Of a stretch of DNA of 64,000 nt, positions 1 through 8,329 are shown piece by piece. Position 1 is the first letter of the stretch. Each line of letters opens with the position of its first letter. The notes under the pieces are model-generated. The model searched no databases and was not told the origin of the DNA. It was given only the letters and a program-made list of their open reading frames with translations. Origin of the DNA: Symsagittifera roscoffensis (lineage: Eukaryota > Xenacoelomorpha > Acoela > Convolutidae); contig NC_087065.1 in NCBI RefSeq assembly GCF_963678635.1, forward strand, positions 19,729,623 through 19,793,622. The letters run 5' to 3'. Position numbers and translations under genes: made by a program.

Positions 1-107
1 GTGGTATAAGGCAAACTATGCAGAATATAGAAAAAAATATCGAGAAAAATCAAAACCAAGCTAAAACATTATTCACAATCAAAATGGTATGAAATTATGA
101 AAAATGT

Positions 108-152
108 ATCATTTACAAGGAGGCAAACCAGAGCTTCTTACAATTTGCGATA
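108..152 (-). repeat. SINE-tail hairpin motif copy
   Basis: Read on the minus strand it contains GTAAGAAGCTCTGGTTTGCC followed by TCCTTGTAAAT, a diverged copy of the window-wide motif whose core is GCGAAGC-TCT-GCTTCGC followed by CTCTGTGTAA. The stem is imperfect here. Confidence 0.5.
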
Positions 153-336
153 CAACACAAACATAGTATGCCAAACTAGCAGTCCGAAAAAGAGATGAAA
201 GCCAAAAGACTCACACGCATAGAAAACTTGTTTCGCTCATCCAACGATGCAATATGATTAGGTAAAAACGAAAGCGAGAAAAAAATTATACCGAACCGAA
301 ATACGTAATTTTAAAACCAACATGAAACAAATATTC

Positions 337-370
337 ACACAAAGGTTGAAGCGGAGCTTCGCACCGTTTA
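337..370 (-). repeat. SINE-tail hairpin motif copy
   Basis: On the minus strand it reads GGTGCGAAGCTCCGCTTC followed by AACCTTTGTGTGAA. The stem GAAGC/GCTTC and the trailing TTTGTGTGAA match the same motif at 46.2, 58.3 and 59.5 kb. Confidence 0.6.
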
Positions 371-623
371 CGATAAAATCGGGAAAAAAACTGCCAAAAA
401 AAACTAGAAGTATCAAAATGGATAAAGCTAGTTTGTAAAACAAACATACCAAAAAAGAAAGAAATAAGCATCAGAAGAAAACTTACCAAGCGGAAAAAAG
501 TCAAAAGTACCTGAGCAATTTTTAAATGTTCAAGACCCCTCTCCATATACTCGAAACAGAGGTATTTTTTAATATCTAATGCTGTTTCAACAAGATTTCA
601 AGAGCTTCCATATGGTTTAAAAA

Positions 624-1550
624 TGTGACATTCGACCAGAATGGACAAAATGCAATCTCTGCAGTTTAAGAAATTTTAGCAGCGGACCTTCCGAGTTAGT
701 GATTTTGAAGGATTAACGACGTTATTGGGATGATTAGTAGAACGGTGAAGGTCAAGATATTCTAGTATTTTGAAATTTTAAATTTTCGAAGTGATGACGT
801 AACATTTCTGAGAAACGTCAGAAACGGCCATTTTGGCGAAAGAGCTAAAAAGAAACAGAACAACATTAGTTGCGATTGCGAGAACAACGGAAATTGTGAT
901 TAAGAAACGACAACGAATCACGGAGTTGACAGAGAACGTTCCGAGTTGCAACTATTGTGTCGCTACAATAGTTGCAAGGCCGTTGCGAACAACGGTGAAG
1001 GGTGGAAGACAGCCTTCCGTGTTACGGAGAAATCAAGTTTAACGTGCTTGATTCAGTGGATTCAAGAATCCGGAAGGGTTTCGGGACTGAAACTTTCATT
1101 ACTTTATATGAACTTTTAGCTTCCTGTCATGTCCTGAATTGAATTTAATTAACAACTGGATTCATTTTGATAAGGATGAGAAGCTAGGAGTTGAGGGAAA
1201 GGGTTGATCCATCTTCGATGGAGATGATGATTTTTATCTACTGAACAAAAACAATAGTAATATAATAAATAGTAGTAGCCCTGTTTTTAGGAGTGACCTC
1301 GTGGTCTGGGGATACTGAAACCCAGCCATGAGCTCACTATTTCTGCATGTAATTAAGTTAATTTGAGTGTTTTGACCGAAGCCGAAAGCAGTAACGTTTT
1401 TTGTCGACCCGATGTTAGAAAAGACCACCGAAAAGTACTGGCTTGGTAGAGACGGTGAAAAGCATATAAAGCTCTGTATAGACGTTAGCCAGTCGTCTTA
1501 GGACTTAGTTTTATTTTCCGTCGATATGTATCTTCCGGGCGAATGTTACA
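624..1550 (-). mobile_element. 925-bp TGT...ACA element, copy 1 (complete, reverse orientation)
   Basis: The reverse complement aligns along its whole length with 40666-41588 and with 17411-19188 once a nested insertion is removed. Lengths are 927, 923 and 926 bp. The ends are TGTAACATTC-type on one side and TGTGACATTC-type on the other, forming a short imperfect inverted repeat. The flanking bases allow a 3-bp AAA target duplication. It has no credible coding capacity. It lies just downstream of the last visible CFAP43 exon, presumably in an intron. It could be a non-autonomous DNA transposon or a solo LTR; the family is unnamed to me. Confidence 0.75.
946..977. repeat. Perfect 13-bp hairpin inside the 925-bp element, copy 1
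   Basis: Arms of 13 bp (946-958 and 965-977) pair perfectly around a 6-nt loop. In element orientation the arm is TTGCAACTATTGT. Copies 2 and 3 have TTGTAACGATTGT-type arms at the same site, so two stem positions differ in both arms together. Confidence 0.85.
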
Positions 1551-1696
1551 AAACCTCGGCCCAAGTGATATTTTTAGATAAAAGTCGTCAAACAGTAGCA
1601 TTTTATCATGATTAAAGATTTCGGCTAAATAGTACGATCTAAACAGAAAAGTCCTTTTCTTTTTTTCAGCAAGCGAATTATTAAGAAAAAAAATAC

Positions 1697-2398
1697 CATA
1701 TGATGATTTTGAAGTCACCAACTCCACTGTAGCTAGCAAGGTAGTTTCCCTCGTGACTAAAGGCGAGAGCGGTGTATTCTAGCTCAGCTCCATCTGTGAA
1801 ACAGAAAACAAGTTTTAGTACTATAGTATTGATTCTAATCAAATACATTAAGAACAAACCTCCTAATTCATCTTTGAGAACTGCTTTCTGTTCGAATTTG
1901 GCAAAAGTATGAACGAAAATCCTGGGCTGCGGAAAAACTTCCGAAAAGGCAACTAAATTAAATTTCGTGTCCGCCACCAGAACTCCGACTCCTGAAATAT
2001 ACTGTCTGGATGAGCGCTTATAGCTACTAAGGCCGTTCAACGACAAGCTTCGCTTAACTGTCAAAAGATGGTTCAGCGATCTTTGCCAAAATGCTAGATA
2101 AACTATCAAGATTGCCTTCAGCCACGCAAAAAGTACCAATAATTTTTTGAAGGTTTGATATACCTACCTTCACCGGGGGACGAATAGCAAAAAGTTTGCT
2201 TTGAGAAGGTGTCAAAAAACTTGATAAATGAGTCGCACTTGAAAACCAGAACTGAGTTGTCAATATACTGTATAGCATCATAATTTTCGCTTTCCACCCA
2301 GCTAAAAACAACATCGCAAATTTTAAATTAGTTCATTTTCATTCATATCAAAAGAGAAAAATTACAAACCTAAGCTTCAACTCTCCGAAAGAGTTCAT
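1697..2398 (-). CDS. CFAP43: CFAP43-like axonemal WD-repeat protein, first four exons
   Basis: Cilia- and flagella-associated protein 43 is a WD-repeat protein of the motile axoneme, linked to the tether of inner dynein arms. Four minus-strand exons join in phase: 2398-2370 (starts ATG), 2301-2168, 1991-1860 and 1793-1697, each with GT donors and AG acceptors; together 130 codons plus two bases. The predicted chain starts MNSFGELKLSWV, has the motif SSPGEGVGVLVAD near residue 95 or earlier, and ends with a WD-type blade (ELEYTALAFSHEGNYLASYS then DFKIIIW), which matches my memory of the CFAP43 N-terminus better than CFAP44. A donor follows the last exon, but the 925-bp element comes next and no further exon was found, so the gene is partial or runs off the left edge. 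The family assignment is by motif recognition only. Confidence 0.8.
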
Positions 2399-2527
2399 TT
2401 TACCTGAAGAAGTTCCAAAATGAGAATTTTACTAATATAACTAAAAGTATACATTTAAATGGTGGCGGTTCACAAGATGTGAGAACAGGTTTTTAAGCGA
2501 CGTTTTACACTTCTAAAAATTTAAGTA

Positions 2528-3109
2528 CACTTGTGGAAAAAATTAAGCGCAAATTCACGTTTTCACTCTCTAAAAGGACGTTTTTAATGCCCATTTTGGA
2601 CATTTTCTTTTATTTTAGCAAATTTTTTATGCAGACTAAGAGCAAATCATCAGACCTACTGTCTACTAAAGCATCAATATTCAATTTCAAAGACTTACCA
2701 ATGTAATCCGTATCTGAAATTGCCAGATTTCCTAACCTGCACTAAGTTTTGCATCGGAGTGATCTTTTTCTCGTATAAATTGTGTTAAAAAATTGCTCAT
2801 ACCGCATGAAACATTCCCAGCGAGAGAATTGAAACAATCAGTGTGAATGTTTTACTAAACTCGGCAGTTACCTTTTTTTTTCACGCGGATTGGAAAAATT
2901 AGTGCGGATGAGGAAATCTGGCAATTTCAGACCGGATTACATTGGTAAGTCTTTGAAATCAAGATTCAATATTGCTCTTGGTATATATTGCTCTTGGTAA
3001 ATTTAAAAATTTCGCTGAAAAGCAAACCAGTGTTGTCCAAAATGGACATAGAAATAAAGCATTTCAGAGAGTAAAAACTCGAATTTGCGCTTAAATTTGT
3101 CCACTAGTG
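2528..3109. mobile_element. Tc1/mariner-type MITE with TA duplications
   Basis: A 582-bp foldback element. The left end CACTTGTGGAAAAAATTAAG and the right end read in reverse (CACTAGTGGACAAATTTAAG) form long terminal inverted repeats, and a second inverted pair lies inside (AGACTTACCAATGTAATCC near 2690 against its complement near 2930-2960). TA dinucleotides flank both ends (2526-2527 and 3110-3111). The CACTxGTGG...TTAAGCGC terminus and the TA target are typical of Tc1/mariner elements. There is no transposase, so it is non-autonomous. Confidence 0.85.
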
Positions 3110-3424
3110 TATTTCTAAACGATCACGTCATGTTAATGATGCATTACAATTTTAACCGAGTGACTTGCACATTTTCACACTGTCATAGAAAAAAAGCGAA
3201 TGACCAATGGAAAAGCTATACTCAGAATGTGTAGTTTTAAGAAGTTCTGTTCGAAAGTTTAGACAGTACTGCTAGTTTTTGTGTCTTCTTGTTTTATTTT
3301 TGGAATCGTCATGTAAATCTATACATTCACAGAAATCGAATTCTTGTAAAAATTGAAGAAAAAATCTTCTGATTTCTACATTTTGAACGAACGTGCAATA
3401 TAGTTGATGTTTTTGCCTTCTGAT
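3110..3424. other. Inter-element spacer with a repeated 22-bp motif
   Basis: No gene seen. About 100 bp (3230-3330) is an inverted match to 16970-17070 (shared AGAAGTTCTGTTCGAAAG-like and CAAAAACTAGCA-like blocks). The motif CTTCTGATTTCTACATTTTG occurs near 3366 and again near 3417, and a relative (CCTTCTGATTTTTGCAGTTT) precedes the diverged LINE B copy at 17187. Confidence 0.6.
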
Positions 3425-3441
3425 TTCTACATTTTGAAAGA
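3425..3441 (+). repeat. Left target-site duplication of LINE A
   Basis: TTCTACATTTTGAAAGA is repeated exactly at 6983-6999, at the other end of LINE A. Confidence 0.85.
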
Positions 3442-3527
3442 TTTAATCATTCAAAACATTTTATCAAATTTAAAGTTGTAATAGTTTTTAATCTTCATTA
3501 CTGGTCATCTTCATTACTGGTCCAAAT

Positions 3528-4211
3528 ATGCCACCCAGGAAGCAGCCGCAAGACAACGGTACCTCCAATATGGAGGGTAAAAACCATCAAATTGAATGTG
3601 ATTGTGGCATTTGGACGGATATCTGGGTGCCTACACGTATTCCCCGAAGTTTTCGGGACAAAAAATTTCTCTGTGGCTTCTGCGCACAAGAAAAAATAGA
3701 AAAGGTAGAAGAAAAAATCGAAAAGTTAGAAGAAAAGCTCAATCAACCCACCCACAATCCAGAACCTACCAAAACTGCACCAGTCAGCTACGCAAACATT
3801 GTTCAGAAGGTTATGGATGAAGAATCTGACAGAGCGAGACGAACAAAAAATTTCGTTATTTACGGAAGCCAACCTACTGAAAACGACGAAACACTTGTAA
3901 ACAACAAGCTTGATGTCATAGGAGTACCTACCACATTCTCTACAAAACGTATCGGAGGGATCAACTCGGAAGGTCAACAACTACTCCACGTCGTGTGCAA
4001 GGACGAGGCTACAAGAAATAAAATACTGAAAAACGCCAAAAAGTTACGGGATAAACCTACTACGAAAGATCTATACATAAACGCCGACATGACGAAAGCT
4101 GAAATTAAAATGCGCTATTCTTTGAGAATGGAGCTGAAGAAAAAAAGGCAAGACGACCCAGAAAACGAGTTCATGATAAAGCGCAATCAAGTCATCCAAG
4201 TCAAGAAATGA
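3528..4211 (+). CDS. LINE A ORF1 RNA-binding protein
   Basis: A 227-residue ORF1-type protein. LINE ORF1 proteins coat the element RNA. Visible parts: a CxC...CxxC putative zinc site (Cys24, Cys26, Cys49, Cys52), a Lys/Glu coiled-coil stretch (about 55-71), and from about residue 107 an RRM-like fold segment beginning KNFVIYGSQPTE and ending near DLYINADMTKAE, the layout usual for ORF1 of CR1/Jockey-type LINEs. The ATG at 3528 is the first in frame after the element start. The stop at 4209-4211 is TGA, and the same frame stays open after it into the endonuclease. Confidence 0.85.
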   Translation: MPPRKQPQDNGTSNMEGKNHQIECDCGIWTDIWVPTRIPRSFRDKKFLCGFCAQEKIEKVEEKIEKLEEKLNQPTHNPEPTKTAPVSYANIVQKVMDEESDRARRTKNFVIYGSQPTENDETLVNNKLDVIGVPTTFSTKRIGGINSEGQQLLHVVCKDEATRNKILKNAKKLRDKPTTKDLYINADMTKAEIKMRYSLRMELKKKRQDDPENEFMIKRNQVIQVKK

Positions 4212-4274
4212 CTATCCCTTTGCCTGTGGAATATTGAAGGAGCAAAGTCCACCTTCGCTATTTGTGACTTACAT

Positions 4275-6866
4275 ATGCGCTACGACTTACTCTTACTCAC
4301 TGAAACTTTTGACACTGCTGGCTTAGAGTTGGCCAATTTCATATGCTACAACCAACTAGCACAAAAACGAGGTCGTGGCAGACCCATTGCAGGTTTAACA
4401 ATCGCCATTAACAAGAAATTGGATGAGATTTGTGACGTACTCTTCAAAAGTAAAGAATCACTTGGCTTGAGACTACGCAAATCCGACATGAACGTCATTG
4501 TCTCATATTTTCCTCCCGACACGCGGATTGACGAAATACTATTCAAGCTGACCAATGCCCTCTCCTATTTTGATCTTGGGAAGCCAACAATAATTGGCGG
4601 CGATTTCAATTGCAGAATTGACAACTCACAACCTCGAGGTTGCGAGCTTATAGACGAAATGATTGAACTCGGATTTACGTGCCTGAATGAACCAGATGTC
4701 CTCACCTATATCTGCCATAACGGAGCGAGCACAATTGATTTTATTTTCCACAACTCTTCCGCAATAGTCGGACCACTATCTGTATTACCTTCCCATTTCA
4801 CCAAGCACAACCTGGTTACATCCGAAATATCGATTAAGAATTCGAAATATTCCTCAAGAGCCGGCTCAATACGGTCGGTTGACCTGACTCAACTCGAAGA
4901 AAAAATCGCACAAATAGATTATGTCGGTGACGTAAACAGATATTACGAGAGCTTTGTTGAAGCCTGCAAATCCGCCGCCATATTGAGAAAGCCCAGAAAA
5001 TCACCTCCGTGGTTTGACAAAACCCTTTACAATTTGCATAATCAGTTAAAATTTTCATACAAAAACAAGCAAACTAACCTACTGGAGTACAATTCGTCAA
5101 AAAGAATATTCAAGCGACTCTGTAGACAAAAAAAGGCGACTCATATTCAAAACAGAGAATTCGAAATCATCGAGCTTGCTCAGTCGGACAAATCGAAATT
5201 CTGGGGTATTCTCACAGCTAGTTCGTCGAAAAAAAGTCAGAGCTCAGTCTCAATGTCTGATTGGGAATCCCATTTTGACGAGTTATACAATGTTCAAGTC
5301 TCCAGCTCCATAGAGATCAACGACTATGTGAACCTTAGTCAGCACAATTACGCCGATGACGATCCCCCAAACTGTGATTTTATCAACCGAGCTATTAGTA
5401 CGGCCGAGATTGTGAGGGTCTTGTCGAAAACAGCAGGCAGAAAAGCTACAGGGCCTGACGGTATTTCAAATGAGCTGCTTAAATCTTCTTTTGGAGTCAG
5501 CTATTTATTTTTGACAACCCTATTTCAGACGTGTTTCAGATATTCAACTTTGCCAGACGTGTGGAAGACGTCGTACATTGTGCCTCTTTACAAGGGAAAA
5601 GGTCCAAAAGACTCCCCTTCAAACTACAGAGGCATCAGTTTATTATCATGCTGCTATAAAATCTACTCCGGAATTATTCATGACAGAATCTATCAATGGG
5701 CTGAAGGAAATTCCATACTCCCGCGAAACCAATATGGTTTCCGAAAAGGGCTATCCACGATTCACGCAATAAACGAGCTCAAATGCAATGTTCAAAGTGG
5801 TATAGACACATATGCACAATACTATGTCTGTTTTGTGGATTTCAAGAAAGCGTTTGATACGGTTGACCGCAATACCCTGATTCAAAAGCTCATCCGACTT
5901 GGCCTGCATGGTGAAATTATCCACGCGCTAGGTGAAATATGCTCAAAGAATTTTCAACAGGTTGCCGACGGCTGTAATCTTTCAAACAAAATTCCCCAAT
6001 TAATTGGCGTGACCCAAGGCGATAAGCTCTCACCTTTGCTTTTTTCGTTATTTATAGCTGATCTCCCGGATTTTATCGATTCCAATCAATGCTTGATCAT
6101 TTTATATGCAGATGATCTAATCATAGCCAGTCCTTTCCTTCTAGATGTTAAAAGATCGCTGAATGACCTCTACGAGTACTGCAGAATTAACAAGCTCACT
6201 GTCAATGTCCAGAAAACCAATATGATGAAATTCAGAAAAGGTGGACCTCTGAAAAAGTCAGACAAAATTTTCTACGGATACGAAGAAATCGGGTTTACAA
6301 ACTCATTTTGCTATCTTGGCTACAACTTATCACCGTCCCTTACCATCACAACCCACCTAAAACACTTGGTCAGATCAGCTATAAGGTCAACGTTTGCGCT
6401 CCAACAGAAATTACCGTTCTCAAAAATTAATTTTACGTCGGCCAAAAGACTATTCGAATCAATAGTGTATCCGGCGGCGATGTATGGAATCCAAACAATC
6501 GATCATGGCGTGTTTTCCGCTCAAATAGACTCCCATGTCAAACAAATCCAAGGAATCTTCTGGAAAAAATGGTGTGGACTTAGCGTTTACACCAGGAACA
6601 CATCCCTCTTGCATCATATTCTTGGAGACGACTTCCTAAGAATAGATCGCGCGAGCCCCTTAAAAAGAAGAATTATTGCTCAATATTATGCAAATGAGGC
6701 CCATCATCTTATTTGCTTAGTCGAAAGGTGTTTTGAGTCCCAACTGGACTGTATTTGTAGATATTGTAACAATAATATTGATTTCAGACATTTAGACACA
6801 TGTCATGGCTTCACAGAATGCTCTAACACTGTGGAGAAGTTATTGAAGGCGACACGACAAGCGTAA
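4275..6866 (+). CDS. LINE A ORF2: endonuclease and reverse transcriptase
   Basis: Nicks target DNA and copies element RNA by target-primed reverse transcription. From the first ATG the product is 863 residues. The endonuclease shows GGDFNCRID near residue 107 and IDFIFHNS near 155. Reverse transcriptase motifs follow: ATGPDGIS near 390, FVDFKKAFDTVDR near 519, GVTQGDKLSP near 578 and ILYADD near 610. A Cys/His cluster (CRYC...HLDTCHGF) lies near 827. The frame is open from 4212, directly after the ORF1 TGA, and those upstream codons encode LCLWNIEGAKS, the normal N-terminal strand of this endonuclease. The 4275 ATG would therefore cut the domain, and readthrough or a non-AUG start is more likely. 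No internal stop was seen. Confidence 0.9.
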   Translation: MRYDLLLLTETFDTAGLELANFICYNQLAQKRGRGRPIAGLTIAINKKLDEICDVLFKSKESLGLRLRKSDMNVIVSYFPPDTRIDEILFKLTNALSYFDLGKPTIIGGDFNCRIDNSQPRGCELIDEMIELGFTCLNEPDVLTYICHNGASTIDFIFHNSSAIVGPLSVLPSHFTKHNLVTSEISIKNSKYSSRAGSIRSVDLTQLEEKIAQIDYVGDVNRYYESFVEACKSAAILRKPRKSPPWFDKTLYNLHNQLKFSYKNKQTNLLEYNSSKRIFKRLCRQKKATHIQNREFEIIELAQSDKSKFWGILTASSSKKSQSSVSMSDWESHFDELYNVQVSSSIEINDYVNLSQHNYADDDPPNCDFINRAISTAEIVRVLSKTAGRKATGPDGISNELLKSSFGVSYLFLTTLFQTCFRYSTLPDVWKTSYIVPLYKGKGPKDSPSNYRGISLLSCCYKIYSGIIHDRIYQWAEGNSILPRNQYGFRKGLSTIHAINELKCNVQSGIDTYAQYYVCFVDFKKAFDTVDRNTLIQKLIRLGLHGEIIHALGEICSKNFQQVADGCNLSNKIPQLIGVTQGDKLSPLLFSLFIADLPDFIDSNQCLIILYADDLIIASPFLLDVKRSLNDLYEYCRINKLTVNVQKTNMMKFRKGGPLKKSDKIFYGYEEIGFTNSFCYLGYNLSPSLTITTHLKHLVRSAIRSTFALQQKLPFSKINFTSAKRLFESIVYPAAMYGIQTIDHGVFSAQIDSHVKQIQGIFWKKWCGLSVYTRNTSLLHHILGDDFLRIDRASPLKRRIIAQYYANEAHHLICLVERCFESQLDCICRYCNNNIDFRHLDTCHGFTECSNTVEKLLKATRQA

Positions 6867-6982
6867 AACAACTTATCAATTTCTCCACCTTTTTTGCACG
6901 TGCTTTTTATTTATACAATATACACGCGGTTATTATTTTATTACACATTTGTCCATTTATTGGATGTTTAATTTACTCTTTC

Positions 6983-6999
6983 TTCTACATTTTGAAAGA
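6983..6999 (+). repeat. Right target-site duplication of LINE A
   Basis: Exact 17-bp copy of 3425-3441. Confidence 0.85.
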
Positions 7000-7073
7000 G
7001 AAAAATCTATTTTTTTTTTCAAGTATACCTACGGGTGAAGGCTTTTTTGCCCCCCATTGAGTAAAACCAAGTC

Positions 7074-8318
7074 ATGAGTCAACAACAACTGACGGAATCT
7101 CAGCTACCAATTACTCACGAAGTGCTGATTGAAACGGAGACAAATTTCAGAAATGCGCTAACAGCAAACAAATCGGCGACACAAACAAAACAAATCCAAA
7201 TAATCAAAATCATCCCCCCATTCTCGAGAGAAATTGTAAGGTCAGCTGAAAATCTGGCGCAGGCATATCGAAGTTGTGCTTCCGATATACTTAAACAATT
7301 CCCCACAACAATGCAACAGAAGATGACAATCTCAAAAACAATAACCGTGACGAAAGATGACCGCAAACTTCATACACTGACAGTTATTGCTCCCCCCGAA
7401 GCAGAGCAATTCATAACTAGCATCAAAAGCGAAGGAATCATTCTACTTAACAGGACGGTATTTCCCATGGGATGCTTTCCAAGGTCTCATAGACCCAAGA
7501 ACATTTACCCTAAACTAGCAAAAATCAAATTGTCGAACTTGCCTTATGTATGCAACGATATTGAAGCGAAATTAATTCTCCAATTGCCAGAAGACATAAT
7601 TCATAGCCCCATATTCCAACGTGAGACCTGTATCGTAACTGAACCGGGTCAGTATGTTTACACAGGAAGAGCAATTTTAGAAGTTAAAATACAAAACGAA
7701 GAACAAGAGAAAAAGCTGAAGGACTGGTCTTATAAATCGAGAATGGATGGCTTCAAAATGTGGGAAGGTGTAGAAATCTCGTTTCACATACCTTCACTAC
7801 ATGAATGTCAAAAATGCAAGATGTCTGGACGCCAAGAAAAAGGTCATCACGATGATTGGTGTAACATAGGGAACCAAATAACCAAAAATCCAAATAATCA
7901 CTACCCACAAAAACCAAGCTCCAATAATGCCAGCGACGAGAAAAACGATGACGAAACAACAAGCGATAAGTTTTGTAATGGTACCGAAAATGAAGAAGAT
8001 AAGAATGTTGAAGCACCACCATCTGGAGTTTTGATTGATGAATCTAAAACAAACAGTGCAGATACTCCAAGCGAAGAAAAACAAAAGGATGAGGTTCTCA
8101 ACAATCAGGTCGTAGATTTTCATTCTTACTCTGCAAAAGAAAAAAAAGACAAATTAAATATCGAAAATAACAAACGAAAATGTTTCTCTGACGGAAGAAT
8201 GCTTACAAAAAGAGAGCGTGAAACTTCACCAACCTCTTGGTCAGTTTTAACACGGAAGAAAGGGCCAAAAATGAAATCTAAAAGTAACGGAGAAGACTTG
8301 ACTGGAGGGAAGTTTTAG
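7074..8318 (+). CDS. LINE B ORF1 protein (intact in copy 1)
   Basis: A 414-residue putative RNA-binding protein. The centre (about residues 100-240) is a folded region with conserved aromatic and proline positions. A putative zinc knuckle CQKC...GHHDDWC lies near residue 244, with spacing CX2CX9HX4C rather than the usual CX2CX4HX4C. The C-terminal 140 residues are low-complexity, Asn/Lys/Glu/Ser-rich. The ATG follows CCAAGTC at the end of the 5' UTR. The stop is 11 bases before the ORF2 ATG. Copy 2 keeps the same knuckle spacing, so it is a family trait. Confidence 0.85.
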   Translation: MSQQQLTESQLPITHEVLIETETNFRNALTANKSATQTKQIQIIKIIPPFSREIVRSAENLAQAYRSCASDILKQFPTTMQQKMTISKTITVTKDDRKLHTLTVIAPPEAEQFITSIKSEGIILLNRTVFPMGCFPRSHRPKNIYPKLAKIKLSNLPYVCNDIEAKLILQLPEDIIHSPIFQRETCIVTEPGQYVYTGRAILEVKIQNEEQEKKLKDWSYKSRMDGFKMWEGVEISFHIPSLHECQKCKMSGRQEKGHHDDWCNIGNQITKNPNNHYPQKPSSNNASDEKNDDETTSDKFCNGTENEEDKNVEAPPSGVLIDESKTNSADTPSEEKQKDEVLNNQVVDFHSYSAKEKKDKLNIENNKRKCFSDGRMLTKRERETSPTSWSVLTRKKGPKMKSKSNGEDLTGGKF

Positions 8319-8329
8319 CAAAAATTTCT

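Larger units (their letters stand above)
1..623. other. AT-rich stretch without a recognised gene
   Basis: No exon or transposon protein could be recognised on either strand. The only structure seen is two minus-strand copies of the short hairpin motif that recurs in the right half of the window (108-152 and 337-370). The missing downstream exons of the CFAP43-like gene would be expected to the left of or within this stretch, but none was identified. Confidence 0.5.
3442..6982 (+). mobile_element. LINE A: near-intact APE-type non-LTR retrotransposon
   Basis: A 3.5-kb element bounded by exact 17-bp target duplications (3425-3441 and 6983-6999). It has a short 5' UTR, an ORF1, and an ORF2 with apurinic-type endonuclease and reverse transcriptase, then a ~115-bp T-rich 3' UTR with no clear poly(A) tail. 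Both reading frames are open end to end, so the copy is young. It sits immediately upstream of the LINE B array, between LINE B copy 1 and the motif that also precedes LINE B copy 4, so it appears to have inserted into pre-existing LINE B flank. The clade (CR1/Jockey/R1 group) was not settled. Confidence 0.9.

Noticed and set aside
1485-1739. Minus-strand 84-codon ORF overlapping the last CFAP43 exon
   Set aside because: It is out of frame with the exon and runs into the 925-bp element.
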